A DNA stretch of 64,000 nucleotides. Origin: Alloacidobacterium dinghuense. Lineage in GTDB: Bacteria; Acidobacteriota; Terriglobia; Terriglobales; Acidobacteriaceae. The translations under genes and the position numbers were made by a program. The stretch covers positions 5,518,001 to 5,582,000 of the forward strand of contig NZ_CP060394.1 of assembly GCF_014274465.1 (NCBI RefSeq). Direction: 5' to 3'. Under the pieces are notes generated by a model that was not told where the DNA came from, searched no databases, and saw only the letters and a program-made list of their open reading frames with translations. Below, piece by piece: positions 9,140 to 17,027 of the stretch (the first letter of the stretch is position 1; each line of letters begins with the position of its first letter).

Positions 9140-9710
9140 AGGAAAGGTGTAGCCTTTGTCACCTGTAGACTTGTTCTAGTCAACAACTGTTAGCAACCGA
9201 TGGGCCAGTGAGAAGCAGAAAAAGCAAATGATTCTGTTCGGCTTTCGCCAAAGAAAGTACGCGCAATTGTCCGGATTCGAACAACCATGTCCAAATCTGG
9301 ACTTCTTGATATCAGAGACTAAGCATACCCATCATTTCTGGCGAATACCACTAGCCGGAAAGCCGCATCCTTGGGCTGTGACGTTTAGCGCTGCCAGTTC
9401 TTCCTGTGTAAGTTCCAACCGCAGCTAGATTCCAGAAAATCTCTTGGCAGGAATCGCAATAGACGTCCCCCATCTGAGCCCAGTAACCGAAGCTGTTAGA
9501 CCCTGCATTTCCTAACCTAGGCATTTTCCATGTGCTGTTTCCTTGGTGTATCAGATTCGTTCGCGGCAGAGAGGATGCGAGGGATAAAGCGGCACAAAAT
9601 TTGGTTGAAGCATGCGTTTCCAGCGACGAACAGTGCATTTTGCGGCGTAGGAAAAGGCCGGAAGCGCGAAGCTGGTCCAGCCTTTTCTTACGCTTACTTA
9701 TGGATCTCGA
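9140..9710. other. Gene-free interval
   Basis: About 570 bp between the start of the regulator gene and the end of the outer-membrane protein gene. Short frames on both strands lack ribosome-binding sites and recognisable motifs. One minus-strand stretch near 9335-9425 reads as a plausible protein end (LELTQEELAALN) and could be a decayed gene tail, but this cannot be supported further. No tRNA, terminator hairpin with T-run, or repeat was seen. Confidence 0.5.
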
Positions 9711-10400
9711 TTACTTAAGACCTTTGCCCATCCGATAAACAAGGCCAACCGAGATGGCAAATTGATCCTTAAGACCCGCGCTGCCGAAGTCCGTGAACGT
9801 TGCATCCGGTGAAATACGGAAGACGAGGCGGGGCGAGCGGTTTAGATCGATCGATCCGCCAAAGGCGCTTCCAAAGGCGAATTGATTGCTGAACAAACCG
9901 AGTGCGCCTGGCGGCACGTTCCCAATCGCATGCTCGAAGTTCCCATAAGCGCCCCCAACGAGAGCGTGGAACAGCATGGAGGCATGCTCATTGCTGGGGC
10001 CACGAAATTCCGGACCGACCAGGAACATATGTTCACTTACGAAAGGTCCCTCGATGCCATAGGGATTGGGCACGACGCCGGAGGTTCCATAGTAGCCGCG
10101 CACATTCCCCGCTACAGCCCATCGCGGAGTCAGGAAGCGCGCGACTTGGGCATCAAATCCGCCTAGATTTGCGCCCTGCAAAAGATTTGGACCCGCGTTA
10201 AAGTGCGAATAAGCGAGGCCCCCGTAAAGCTCCCAGCGATAGTCGTATTTCACTCCCGCAAGCGCGCTGCTGGGAGCGGCAGGTGGCGGCGGCGTGCTCT
10301 GAGACTGGGCTTGGGCTTGAGACTGCGCGCGACAGCTGGCGCAAAAAAATAGAATGGCGACTGCAAAAAAGGCCAGACAGGAAAAACGCGTGCTTCTCAA
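9711..10400 (-). CDS. Outer-membrane beta-barrel protein
   Basis: A 229-residue exported protein. The signal peptide (about residues 1-25) has a Cys-Ala-Ser-Cys stretch before RAQSQ, then a Gln/Pro-rich linker. The rest shows alternating hydrophobic and aromatic residues typical of a small porin-like barrel, beginning WELYGGLAYSHFNAG and ending ISVGLVYRMGK. It is paralogous to the protein at 29906-30562: both share a YxGGxxYSHFN start, RGYYGT, SEHxxLVGP and a final GLVYRxG/GVVYKFG strand. Function is unknown; members are annotated as outer-membrane beta-barrel domain proteins. No operon partner is evident. Confidence 0.85.
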   Translation of the reverse strand: MRSTRFSCLAFFAVAILFFCASCRAQSQAQAQSQSTPPPPAAPSSALAGVKYDYRWELYGGLAYSHFNAGPNLLQGANLGGFDAQVARFLTPRWAVAGNVRGYYGTSGVVPNPYGIEGPFVSEHMFLVGPEFRGPSNEHASMLFHALVGGAYGNFEHAIGNVPPGALGLFSNQFAFGSAFGGSIDLNRSPRLVFRISPDATFTDFGSAGLKDQFAISVGLVYRMGKGLK

Positions 10401-10540
10401 CAGAAAAAGACCTCCACAAATCCGGGCAGCGGAACATTCCTTTAGACTTCCCGTAAAGTTTAAAGATACATGGCGAGGCGCTATTCTGTCAGATGGGAGG
10501 GCGCCATTTCATTCGGAAGGAACGCCGATTAAGAAGTGGA

Positions 10541-10978
10541 ATGACAGCAAGAGAACAACTCGCAAATACAAGCTTCGAGTCACTCGACGCCATGATGCAG
10601 GCATATGCAGCGGAAGCTGTACGAGTCGCTGCCACCGAATACGGCAAGAAACTGGATTACACCGCCGCCTCCGTCGATGCGTTGGATAGCATCCTGAGCG
10701 CGCTCCCTTCCGTGCCGGAAGCAGAGCTTGAATGGCTCACAAAGTTGTGGGGCAGCTACTTTGGCGAAGTTTTTCGTCGACGCTATTCCGCCGAGTGGAC
10801 GATGAGCGAGTATCCCGGAGCTAAGTTCGCGGTCCCGACATTGGAAATTGGCGGTTCGCGAATCTATCCGTTGCTGAAGGTGCATCGCCGGCTGACGATC
10901 GGCGCCTCCGAAAGCCTGGCGAATTTTGCCGAAATGGCACAGAAGCGCCTGGATGCTTCACATCCACTCGCAAATTAA
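10541..10978 (+). CDS. Hypothetical protein, DUF3806-like
   Basis: A 145-residue soluble protein. The ATG at 10541 (MTAREQLANTSFESL) is chosen because AGAAGTGG lies just before it; an upstream ATG at 10493 adds 16 basic residues that look non-native. The core reads WLTKLWGSYFGEVFRRRYSAEW followed by YPLLKVHRRLTIG, a pattern resembling DUF3806-type proteins (helix, then G-x-Y-x-GE-x-x-R-R, then a Trp). That domain call is from memory and tentative. It lies 99 bp upstream of tatA on the same strand. There are no membrane segments. Confidence 0.65.
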   Translation: MTAREQLANTSFESLDAMMQAYAAEAVRVAATEYGKKLDYTAASVDALDSILSALPSVPEAELEWLTKLWGSYFGEVFRRRYSAEWTMSEYPGAKFAVPTLEIGGSRIYPLLKVHRRLTIGASESLANFAEMAQKRLDASHPLAN

Positions 10979-11077
10979 TGATCTGCTGAACACAGAGTTT
11001 CGCGTCGGGAGGTTGCTCTGTGCGACAATAATTGAAACGGAGGAAATTCCCGCGCGCGTGCCGGGAGATATCCCACT

Positions 11078-11287
11078 ATGCTCGATAATCTGTTTACACC
11101 GACGCATTTACTCATCATTCTCGTCATCGCGCTGCTGATCTTCGGACCGCGCAAGCTCCCTGAGCTTGGCAAAGGTCTCGGTGAAGGACTGCGTGGCTTC
11201 AAGGATGGCATCAAGGGCGGCAGCAATACCGAAGCTCCGAAGCAGGAAACCGTAACGAAAAACGAAGTGACGCCGCAGACGAAATAG
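11078..11287 (+). CDS. tatA: Sec-independent translocase subunit TatA/TatE
   Basis: A 69-residue Tat translocase pore subunit. One N-terminal membrane helix (LLIILVIALLIFG) is followed by the FGPRKLPELGKGLGEGLRGFK hinge and amphipathic helix that define TatA/E, then a polar tail. GGGAGA lies upstream of the ATG. It would assemble with TatC, which is not in this window, to export folded proteins. Three clear Tat substrates occur here (the fucosidase, the Gfo/Idh/MocA protein and the phospholipase C-type protein). The next gene (PPK2) starts 60 bp downstream and may be co-transcribed. Confidence 0.95.
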   Translation: MLDNLFTPTHLLIILVIALLIFGPRKLPELGKGLGEGLRGFKDGIKGGSNTEAPKQETVTKNEVTPQTK

Positions 11288-11347
11288 TTGAGGAATTGCG
11301 CCGTTCAGACCACTCTTCTCCTCTGAGCAGCGATTCCGGGAGAAGGC

Positions 11348-12163
11348 ATGGCTGGACGGCTCGTCTCAAGCCCGTATTTGGTTAAGCCTCATCAAAAAGT
11401 AAAGCTCTCTCACTTTCCCACCGCAGATACCGGACGCTATCGAAACAAGGAAGAAGCTGCAGCCGATCTGGAGCAGCATCGTCAGAAGCTCGACGAGTTG
11501 CAGGAACTGCTCACGGCTGATTGCAAACATGCCGTGCTGATTGTCCTTCAGGGCATGGACACAGCAGGAAAAGACGGCACCATTCGCCACATCTTTACCG
11601 GCGTCAACCCGCAGGCGTGCAATGTAACTCCCTTCAAAGTTCCTACGCCTCTAGAACTGCGCCACGACTTTCTGTGGCGGGCACATCGCAATGTTCCGCA
11701 GTACGGAACCATCGGCATCTTTAACCGTTCGCATTACGAAGACGTTCTGGTAACACGCGTACACAAACAGGTTTCAGACAAGCTGGTGAAAGAACGCTTC
11801 CAGCAGATCGTCAATTTCGAAAAGACACTTGCAGAAAATAACGTTACCGTCCTGAAATTCTTTCTGCACATCAGCCGCGAAGAGCAGACGCGCCGTCTCG
11901 CCGAGCGCCTGGCTGACAAAGATAAGCAATGGAAAGTCAGCGAAGCAGATTTTGCAGAGCGTGGGTTCTGGCCGCAGTATGTGAAGGCGTATCAGGATGC
12001 AATTGAGAACACCAGCCGTAAGCATGCGCCGTGGTTCATCATTCCGGCCGATCACAAGTGGTATCGCAATGTAGCTATCTCAGAGATTCTTGTAAACGCG
12101 ATCGGCAAGCTGAAGATGAAATATCCCAAACCCAACTTCGATCCCAGCAAGATCAAGCTTTAG
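11348..12163 (+). CDS. Polyphosphate kinase 2 family protein
   Basis: A 271-residue polyphosphate:nucleotide phosphotransferase, which moves phosphate from polyphosphate to a nucleoside mono- or diphosphate in the cytoplasm. The Walker A-like GMDTAGKDG lies at 69-77, followed by the family sequence FKVPTPLELRHDFLWRAH, the lid/Walker B region IGIFNRSHYEDVL, and SREEQTRRLAERLADKDKQWK. Single-domain length fits class I-III PPK2; the class cannot be fixed by eye. GGGAGAAGG precedes the ATG. It follows tatA closely and converges on pyrC. Confidence 0.93.
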   Translation: MAGRLVSSPYLVKPHQKVKLSHFPTADTGRYRNKEEAAADLEQHRQKLDELQELLTADCKHAVLIVLQGMDTAGKDGTIRHIFTGVNPQACNVTPFKVPTPLELRHDFLWRAHRNVPQYGTIGIFNRSHYEDVLVTRVHKQVSDKLVKERFQQIVNFEKTLAENNVTVLKFFLHISREEQTRRLAERLADKDKQWKVSEADFAERGFWPQYVKAYQDAIENTSRKHAPWFIIPADHKWYRNVAISEILVNAIGKLKMKYPKPNFDPSKIKL

Positions 12164-12245
12164 CTGAGAAGAGAGGGTCAATGCGATCTAAGGATGTGGC
12201 TCGAAATCCACTTCAGCTGAAAGCGAGAATTATTAGAGACACATC

Positions 12246-13550
12246 TCAACCGCTATAGACGATGCGCCCCTCGCTGATCGTTACCGAGACCGCGCCCAGC
12301 ATCGTCCAGCCATCAAAGGGCGTATTTTTCGACTTCGATTTCGATGCCGAGGCATGGAAGGTCCATTGCTTCTTTGGATCGAAGATCACGACGTCCGCAA
12401 AAGAACCCACAGCAAGGCTGCCGCGCCCCTTTAGATTCAGTACGGCGGCAGGTTGTGTACTTAACAGAGAAATGATGCGGCTCAACGGCAGTTTATGTTT
12501 GCCATGCAACACAGCCATTGTCAGCCCAAGAGCGGTTTCAAGGCCCGTGATCCCATTCGGCGCACGCTCGAATTCCTGCTCTTTTTCGTGCGCGGCGTGA
12601 GGCGCGTGGTCTGTGGCGATCGAATCTACTGCGCCTTCGATAATGCCTTCCAGCATTGCCTCGCGGTCGGCTTCCGATCGCAGCGGGGGATTCATCTTGG
12701 CGTGCGTGTTATATTCCGCGACCGCCTCTTCATTGAGCACGAAATGATGCGGAGCGACTTCGCAGGTAACGTGCAGACCATTGCGACGTGCGCTCTTGAC
12801 CGCTTCCAACGCCTTTGCTGTAGACAAATGTGCCACGTGCAGATGCGCGCGACCGTTCTTCATCTCGGCAAGCAACCGGATATCGCGCTCGACGAGGCTC
12901 GACTCGGCCTCTACCGGCATACCGCGCAAACCGAGACGGAAGGCCAGTGCTCCTGCATTCATCGAGCAGCCTGCAGTCATGCGCGTATCTTCGGCGTGTT
13001 GGATCACAGGAAGACCGGCACGGGCTGCTGCCGCAAGCGTCTGGCGCATGATTGCTTCGCCGAGGATCGGCTTGCCGTCATCAGTGACTCCGACAGCGCC
13101 TGCTGCCTTAAGCGCGCCATACTCGGTCAGCGCCTCACCCATGCTGCCACGCGTGGCAGCAGCGATCGGAAAGACACGAATCTGCGCGCCCCGCTCCGGA
13201 GATTGCATCCAGCGCGTCGTCTCCGGAGAGTCATTTACGGGAACCGTATTTGGCATGGCGCAGACTGCAGTGAAACCGCCCGCCGCTGCCGCCGCTGTGC
13301 CAGATGTGATCGTCTCTTTGTAGCCTTGTCCCGGCTCGCGCAGATGCACATGAATATCAACCAGTCCCGGTGCAACGACGAGTCCCTGTGCGTCGACTAT
13401 TTCAGCAGCTTCTTGTTTCGTCGAGGCATTTAGCTTGCCCGGCGCATCCACCGCGGCGACCCGGCCATCCTTCAGCAGCACATCACGGTCAGCGTCGACG
13501 CCCGACGATGGATCAACAACGCGGCCTCCGCGAATGAGAATCGACTTCAT
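12246..13550 (-). CDS. pyrC: Dihydroorotase
   Basis: Zinc amidohydrolase that cyclises carbamoyl-aspartate to dihydroorotate in pyrimidine synthesis. The 434-residue length and motifs fit type I dihydroorotase: metal ligands in VDIHVHLREPGQGYKE (about 64-79), a later HAEDTRM and the C-terminal SIATDHAPHAAHEK. The start overlaps the end of pyrB by four bases (ATGA), so the genes are translationally coupled in the order pyrR, pyrB, pyrC. The gene converges on the PPK2 gene with 82 bp between. Type I enzymes may bind aspartate carbamoyltransferase, which the tight coupling supports. Confidence 0.96.
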   Translation of the reverse strand: MKSILIRGGRVVDPSSGVDADRDVLLKDGRVAAVDAPGKLNASTKQEAAEIVDAQGLVVAPGLVDIHVHLREPGQGYKETITSGTAAAAAGGFTAVCAMPNTVPVNDSPETTRWMQSPERGAQIRVFPIAAATRGSMGEALTEYGALKAAGAVGVTDDGKPILGEAIMRQTLAAAARAGLPVIQHAEDTRMTAGCSMNAGALAFRLGLRGMPVEAESSLVERDIRLLAEMKNGRAHLHVAHLSTAKALEAVKSARRNGLHVTCEVAPHHFVLNEEAVAEYNTHAKMNPPLRSEADREAMLEGIIEGAVDSIATDHAPHAAHEKEQEFERAPNGITGLETALGLTMAVLHGKHKLPLSRIISLLSTQPAAVLNLKGRGSLAVGSFADVVIFDPKKQWTFHASASKSKSKNTPFDGWTMLGAVSVTISEGRIVYSG

Positions 13551-14584
13551 TTGCGCTTTCCTTTCGTTGCCTGACCCGATGTTTTCGACGTGAGCGCGCG
13601 CACCAGCAGAGCCATACGAACCGAAACGCCGTGCCTCACCTGCTCGGCGATCGCCGATTGCGGGCCATCGGCAACCTCACTCGTTATTTCGAGGCCACGA
13701 ATCATCGGGCCGGGATGCAGGATCAAAGCATTTGGCGCATGCGCTGTAATGCGCTCTGAGTTTGCCTGATAGCGCAGCTTGTATTCATCAAGATCTACAT
13801 TCAATCCAGCCAGGCGCTCCGCCTGAATGCGGAGCATCATGACAATCTGAGATTGTTTCAGTGCTTTATCGAAATCACGCTCGATGGTGATGCCGGGGCC
13901 AGCAGAAGCAGACGCTTCGGGTAGCAAGGCCTGTGGTCCAGAGAGAAGCACGCGTGCGCCCAGGCGGGGCAGCATCAACATATTTGAACGAGCCACGCGG
14001 CTATGGAAGATATCACCGCAGATCGTGATAGTCACGCCCTTGAGCGTTATTTCAGAAACAGGCGTGGTCTTCGTCCCCCGTAGGCGACTCAGGATGGTGC
14101 GCAGATCTAGCAGCGCCTGCGATGGGTGCTCGTGCATGCCGTCGCCTGCATTCAGTACCGGAAGGCCTGTAGCTCGCGAAAGCATATATGGCGCTCCGGA
14201 CGAGGGATGGCGCAGAATGACGCACTCAGCGCCAAGCGCGCGCAGCGTGATGCCTGTGTCCTTGAGCGACTCGCCCTTTTCAATGCTGGATGAAAGGGCA
14301 CTCACCAGCACAGTGTCCGCGCCAAGCTGTTTGGCCGCCAATTCAAACGACGTTCTCGTACGCGTGCTCGATTCGTAGAAGAGCAACGACACGCGGCGCT
14401 TGAAGAGATGCTTCATGCGCTTTAAGGGATCTTCGCTCTCAAGCGTTGATGCAGCCTTAAGTATCGAAGAGACATCGTCCAGACTCAGATCAGCAACAGA
14501 AAGAACCGATCCTGGATGATGTGAAAGAGTTTGTGGCGTGCTGGTTGCGGTCGTTTGGCGCGGCTTAGCTGGCGATTTCGGCAT
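13547..14584 (-). CDS. pyrB: Aspartate carbamoyltransferase catalytic subunit
   Basis: Condenses carbamoyl phosphate with aspartate, the committed step of pyrimidine synthesis. The 345-residue protein has the carbamoyl-phosphate loop FYESSTRTRTSFELA (about residues 70-84), HPSQALLDL, and the aspartate-binding HPGPMIRGLEI near the C-terminus. The first 25 residues (Pro/Thr/Gln-rich) and the last 15 (basic) are extensions beyond the usual core. It sits between pyrR (87 bp upstream) and pyrC (4-bp overlap). No pyrI regulatory-chain gene is visible. Confidence 0.96.
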   Translation of the reverse strand: MPKSPAKPRQTTATSTPQTLSHHPGSVLSVADLSLDDVSSILKAASTLESEDPLKRMKHLFKRRVSLLFYESSTRTRTSFELAAKQLGADTVLVSALSSSIEKGESLKDTGITLRALGAECVILRHPSSGAPYMLSRATGLPVLNAGDGMHEHPSQALLDLRTILSRLRGTKTTPVSEITLKGVTITICGDIFHSRVARSNMLMLPRLGARVLLSGPQALLPEASASAGPGITIERDFDKALKQSQIVMMLRIQAERLAGLNVDLDEYKLRYQANSERITAHAPNALILHPGPMIRGLEITSEVADGPQSAIAEQVRHGVSVRMALLVRALTSKTSGQATKGKRK

Positions 14585-14671
14585 GCGGATCAGTTGGGAA
14601 CATGAGTCGTGCAGAAGTCTTGCTGTATTGCTGATAGTCAGTGTACGCGATTTGAAGCAACGCTCGCCTAT

Positions 14672-15247
14672 CTAATCCACACGTTCGACGATCAACACCT
14701 GCTCATCCTTATCAATTTCGCGCAGCTTAACCTCGATAATTTCGCCGCTGCTGGTCTGAACCGTTCTTCCCACAAAGGTGGCCTCGATAGGCAGCTCGCG
14801 ATGTCCACGATCGATCAACGCAAGGAGTTGCACGCGGCGCGGTCGGCCATGATCGAACAGTGCATCGAGCGCGGCGCGCACAGTGCGTCCGGTATAAAGA
14901 ACATCATCGACGAGGACGACGTCACGTCCATTGACATCAAAACCCAGATCGCCCGGATTCACCACCGGGCGAATATCTTTGGTCGAGAGATCGTCGCGGT
15001 AAAAGCTGATATCGAGAGTGCCAATATCGACAGGGTGCTTTTCGATGTTGCCGATCAAACTAGCCAGGCGTTGAGCGAGAGGGACACCGCGCCGCTGCAC
15101 TCCGACAAGGCCCAGATTTGCACTGCCATTGTTCTTCTCGATGATCTCGTGGGCGAGCCGGACCAGCGTCCGCTCAATCTCTGAGGCGGACATGATGCGG
15201 CCCTTCTCGCGAAGCACCGGTTTGGAGACTGTCTGTGTGTCTGTCAT
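14672..15247 (-). CDS. pyrR: Bifunctional pyr operon regulator / uracil phosphoribosyltransferase PyrR
   Basis: A 191-residue PyrR protein. In other bacteria it binds pyr mRNA in response to UMP and also has uracil phosphoribosyltransferase activity. The PRPP-binding motif VVLVDDVLYTGRTVRAA is intact; the N-terminal block LVRLAHEIIEKN and the QRRGVPLAQRLA loop also match. Start chosen at ATG 15247 (MTDTQTVSK); a GTG 13 codons upstream is possible. As the first gene of pyrR-pyrB-pyrC it suggests PyrR-controlled expression, but no clear anti-terminator/terminator pair was found upstream or in the 87-bp pyrR-pyrB gap. Confidence 0.95.
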   Translation of the reverse strand: MTDTQTVSKPVLREKGRIMSASEIERTLVRLAHEIIEKNNGSANLGLVGVQRRGVPLAQRLASLIGNIEKHPVDIGTLDISFYRDDLSTKDIRPVVNPGDLGFDVNGRDVVLVDDVLYTGRTVRAALDALFDHGRPRRVQLLALIDRGHRELPIEATFVGRTVQTSSGEIIEVKLREIDKDEQVLIVERVD

Positions 15248-15317
15248 AAGTAGAGGCTCTTGCGGGATGATACGAGGCGCCAGCACTGCGCGGCAAGCAG
15301 GGCTTTATGTTTGATCA

Positions 15318-15986
15318 TTACGAATGAAGGGAGACCCGCTTGCGCGCTCCCAGCACGCGGGCGCCAAGTACCCCGCCAATCGAGGAAAACGCGATCATCA
15401 TGATCGCCGCAAATGAAGACATGAACAGGACAACTGCTGCATGCCCGTCAGGTGAAAGCCAGAAGTGAATAAACCAGGGGATTTGCTGCGCTGCCTCGGG
15501 GTTCTGATGCACCATCTGGTCGGTCATCTGCTGTGTAAGTGCAATCAGCTTTTGATCGATGGACGCACCGTGATGCAGACCGTAGCGTTCGACTACCATG
15601 CTCAAACCATCCACAAGCGTGGATAGAAAAGCAGCCAGCATGCCTACCAGCATGCCGATGCGCCACCCGGCTCCCGGACTGAGGATGGGTGCCGCTTTAC
15701 GCTGATAGAGAGCAATGGCGCAAAATCCGCCAGCTAACACCCAGAGAATGCCGAAGTCAAACAGCGAACTAAGTATGCCTACCGGCAGCGCCACAATGAG
15801 AGCTGCCTGAACGGCAGGCCGCCACGCGATGAGCTGATTTCCCGCGCGCGTGCTCCCGTTTCCTTGGGCCTGATAGGGCTGCTGTTCGTCAGAAGGTTCG
15901 AAGCGTAGCTGCGGTGCTCCGCAATGCGGGCAAAAGATCTCGGGTGTAGCCAGAGTTGTGCCGCAGCGGTGGCAGGACAAGTCCAT
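15318..15986 (-). CDS. Zinc-ribbon membrane protein
   Basis: A 222-residue protein. The ATG at 15986 has AGGG upstream and puts a CxxC-x10-CxxC zinc ribbon at the very start (SCHRCGTTLATPEIFCPHCG). Three or four hydrophobic segments follow (AALIVALPVGILSSLFDFGILWVLAGGF, the region after GAGWRIG, and a C-terminal one at AAVVLFMSSFAAIMMIAF). Such zinc_ribbon_2 plus membrane proteins are frequent in Acidobacteriota and have no established function. It lies 70 bp upstream of pyrR on the same strand and may share its transcript. A longer upstream frame overlaps the preceding gene and is unlikely. Confidence 0.8.
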   Translation of the reverse strand: MDLSCHRCGTTLATPEIFCPHCGAPQLRFEPSDEQQPYQAQGNGSTRAGNQLIAWRPAVQAALIVALPVGILSSLFDFGILWVLAGGFCAIALYQRKAAPILSPGAGWRIGMLVGMLAAFLSTLVDGLSMVVERYGLHHGASIDQKLIALTQQMTDQMVHQNPEAAQQIPWFIHFWLSPDGHAAVVLFMSSFAAIMMIAFSSIGGVLGARVLGARKRVSLHS

Positions 15987-16035
15987 ATCTTTGACCCTAT
16001 CGCACCGGACAAGGGAACGCAACGCTACCGCAGTA

Positions 16036-16629
16036 CTACTGGCTATCGGCTGAGTCGTTCTCTTCGACGGCGTCAGGCAATTGCAACTCCACCAGCGCGA
16101 ACTTCGTATTGCCGCCGCCACCCTTCTTGAAGCCGACGAGGTGCTGATGATGTTTGGAACCGGCGCGCAGGCTCAAGTCGTCACCTTCGTCAACATGGAC
16201 GTTCTTATTTGTGTCTCCGCAGGTCAGGCCCTCTCGTGTAGATGTTGGTGTGCCAACTGGAGTGTTGTGGTCGCATTCAATTACATCGCCGTAGCGTCCG
16301 AGCGACTTGCGATAGAAGGTCAGCACCTGATCCTGCGAATCTGGTGTCTGGTAGTTGACGACCTTCACCCGTAACTGCCATTTCCCAAATCCCAAATGGA
16401 CATCGGCTGCCTTGTCATTGTCATGGTCCGGTACGATCTTTGCTCCCGGATACACCGGCAACCCAACATCGGCAGCGGTCATGTCGTTGGTCTTCACATG
16501 CAGTCCGCCCATCGGCGTGTCGATCTTGACGTTCTTGTCTTCACCATCTTTGGATTTATCGACTTGAATGCGGCAGCCCGAGGTAATCAGCAGAGCAAGC
16601 GCCAGGAAAGGCGAAACGCAGCGTTTCAT
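16036..16629 (-). CDS. Putative lipoprotein of unknown function
   Basis: A 197-residue exported protein. From the ATG at 16629 it begins with a basic n-region and hydrophobic core ending in a lipobox (LITSGC), predicting lipidation of that Cys. The mature part contains VGLPVYPGAKIVPDHD and a DKAADVHLGFGKWQLRVKVV strand followed by DQVLTFYRKSLGRYGDVIEC, a pattern seen in secreted Acidobacteriota proteins of unknown role. The upstream frame extension to 16731 would bury the signal peptide and is rejected. It ends 49 bp before the zinc-ribbon membrane protein gene on the same strand. Confidence 0.75.
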   Translation of the reverse strand: MKRCVSPFLALALLITSGCRIQVDKSKDGEDKNVKIDTPMGGLHVKTNDMTAADVGLPVYPGAKIVPDHDNDKAADVHLGFGKWQLRVKVVNYQTPDSQDQVLTFYRKSLGRYGDVIECDHNTPVGTPTSTREGLTCGDTNKNVHVDEGDDLSLRAGSKHHQHLVGFKKGGGGNTKFALVELQLPDAVEENDSADSQ

Positions 16630-16759
16630 TGATCTCTTTCTCCCTATGAAGGGATACGCTTCAGCAGAAGCATCCGTTCCCAACCATCGTAATCCTGCAG
16701 CGCCCAAAATCTTGTGCAATTTTCTTGACATATCTCCACGCCGGATACAACATATATGA

Positions 16760-16921
16760 CGGCTGCTTGATTTGCTTCTATCCGTAGGGCAAGTTAACGC
16801 ATTCTCTAGAGGAACCTACTTAGGGAGGGGTTCTTTGCGGAGGCAAAAAGATTGCGTTCATTGTTTGGCAGTCGCATTGGGATGTAATTAGGAGGCTTCC
16901 CACGCGCGGGAGCCTCTTTTT
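16760..16921 (+). ncRNA. Candidate small RNA ending in an intrinsic terminator
   Basis: The stretch has no credible reading frame yet is bounded by a TTGACA hexamer at 16725-16730 upstream and a strong hairpin with T-run at 16892-16921 downstream. The gene on the upstream side runs the opposite way, so this terminator cannot belong to it, and the next plus-strand gene starts only at 17028. A short independent transcript of roughly 160 nt is therefore likely. The -10 element is weak, and no known RNA family could be assigned by eye. Confidence 0.35.
16892..16921 (+). terminator. Rho-independent terminator
   Basis: GAGGCTTCCC pairs with GGGAGCCTC (one bulged T) around a six-base loop, followed directly by five T. 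This is the clearest intrinsic terminator in the window and ends the proposed small RNA. Confidence 0.8.
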
Positions 16922-17027
16922 GTTGTACTCTGCCGCCCCATCCATTTCATGCGCGTCACCCCATCCATCTTGGTGTTACAACGACTGGGAACATGCTGGA
17001 AGCTTGTGTTTCGGAGGAAAGATAACG

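Noticed and set aside
9351-9638. 95-codon minus-strand frame in the 9.1-9.7 kb gap
   Set aside because: No ribosome-binding site, no recognised motif, and composition unlike the neighbouring genes; at most a decayed gene end.
12495-13433. Long plus-strand frame across pyrC
   Set aside because: Antisense shadow of a well-supported dihydroorotase gene; composition is Arg/Cys-rich without motifs. Similar antisense frames across rsh (23465-24907) were rejected for the same reason.
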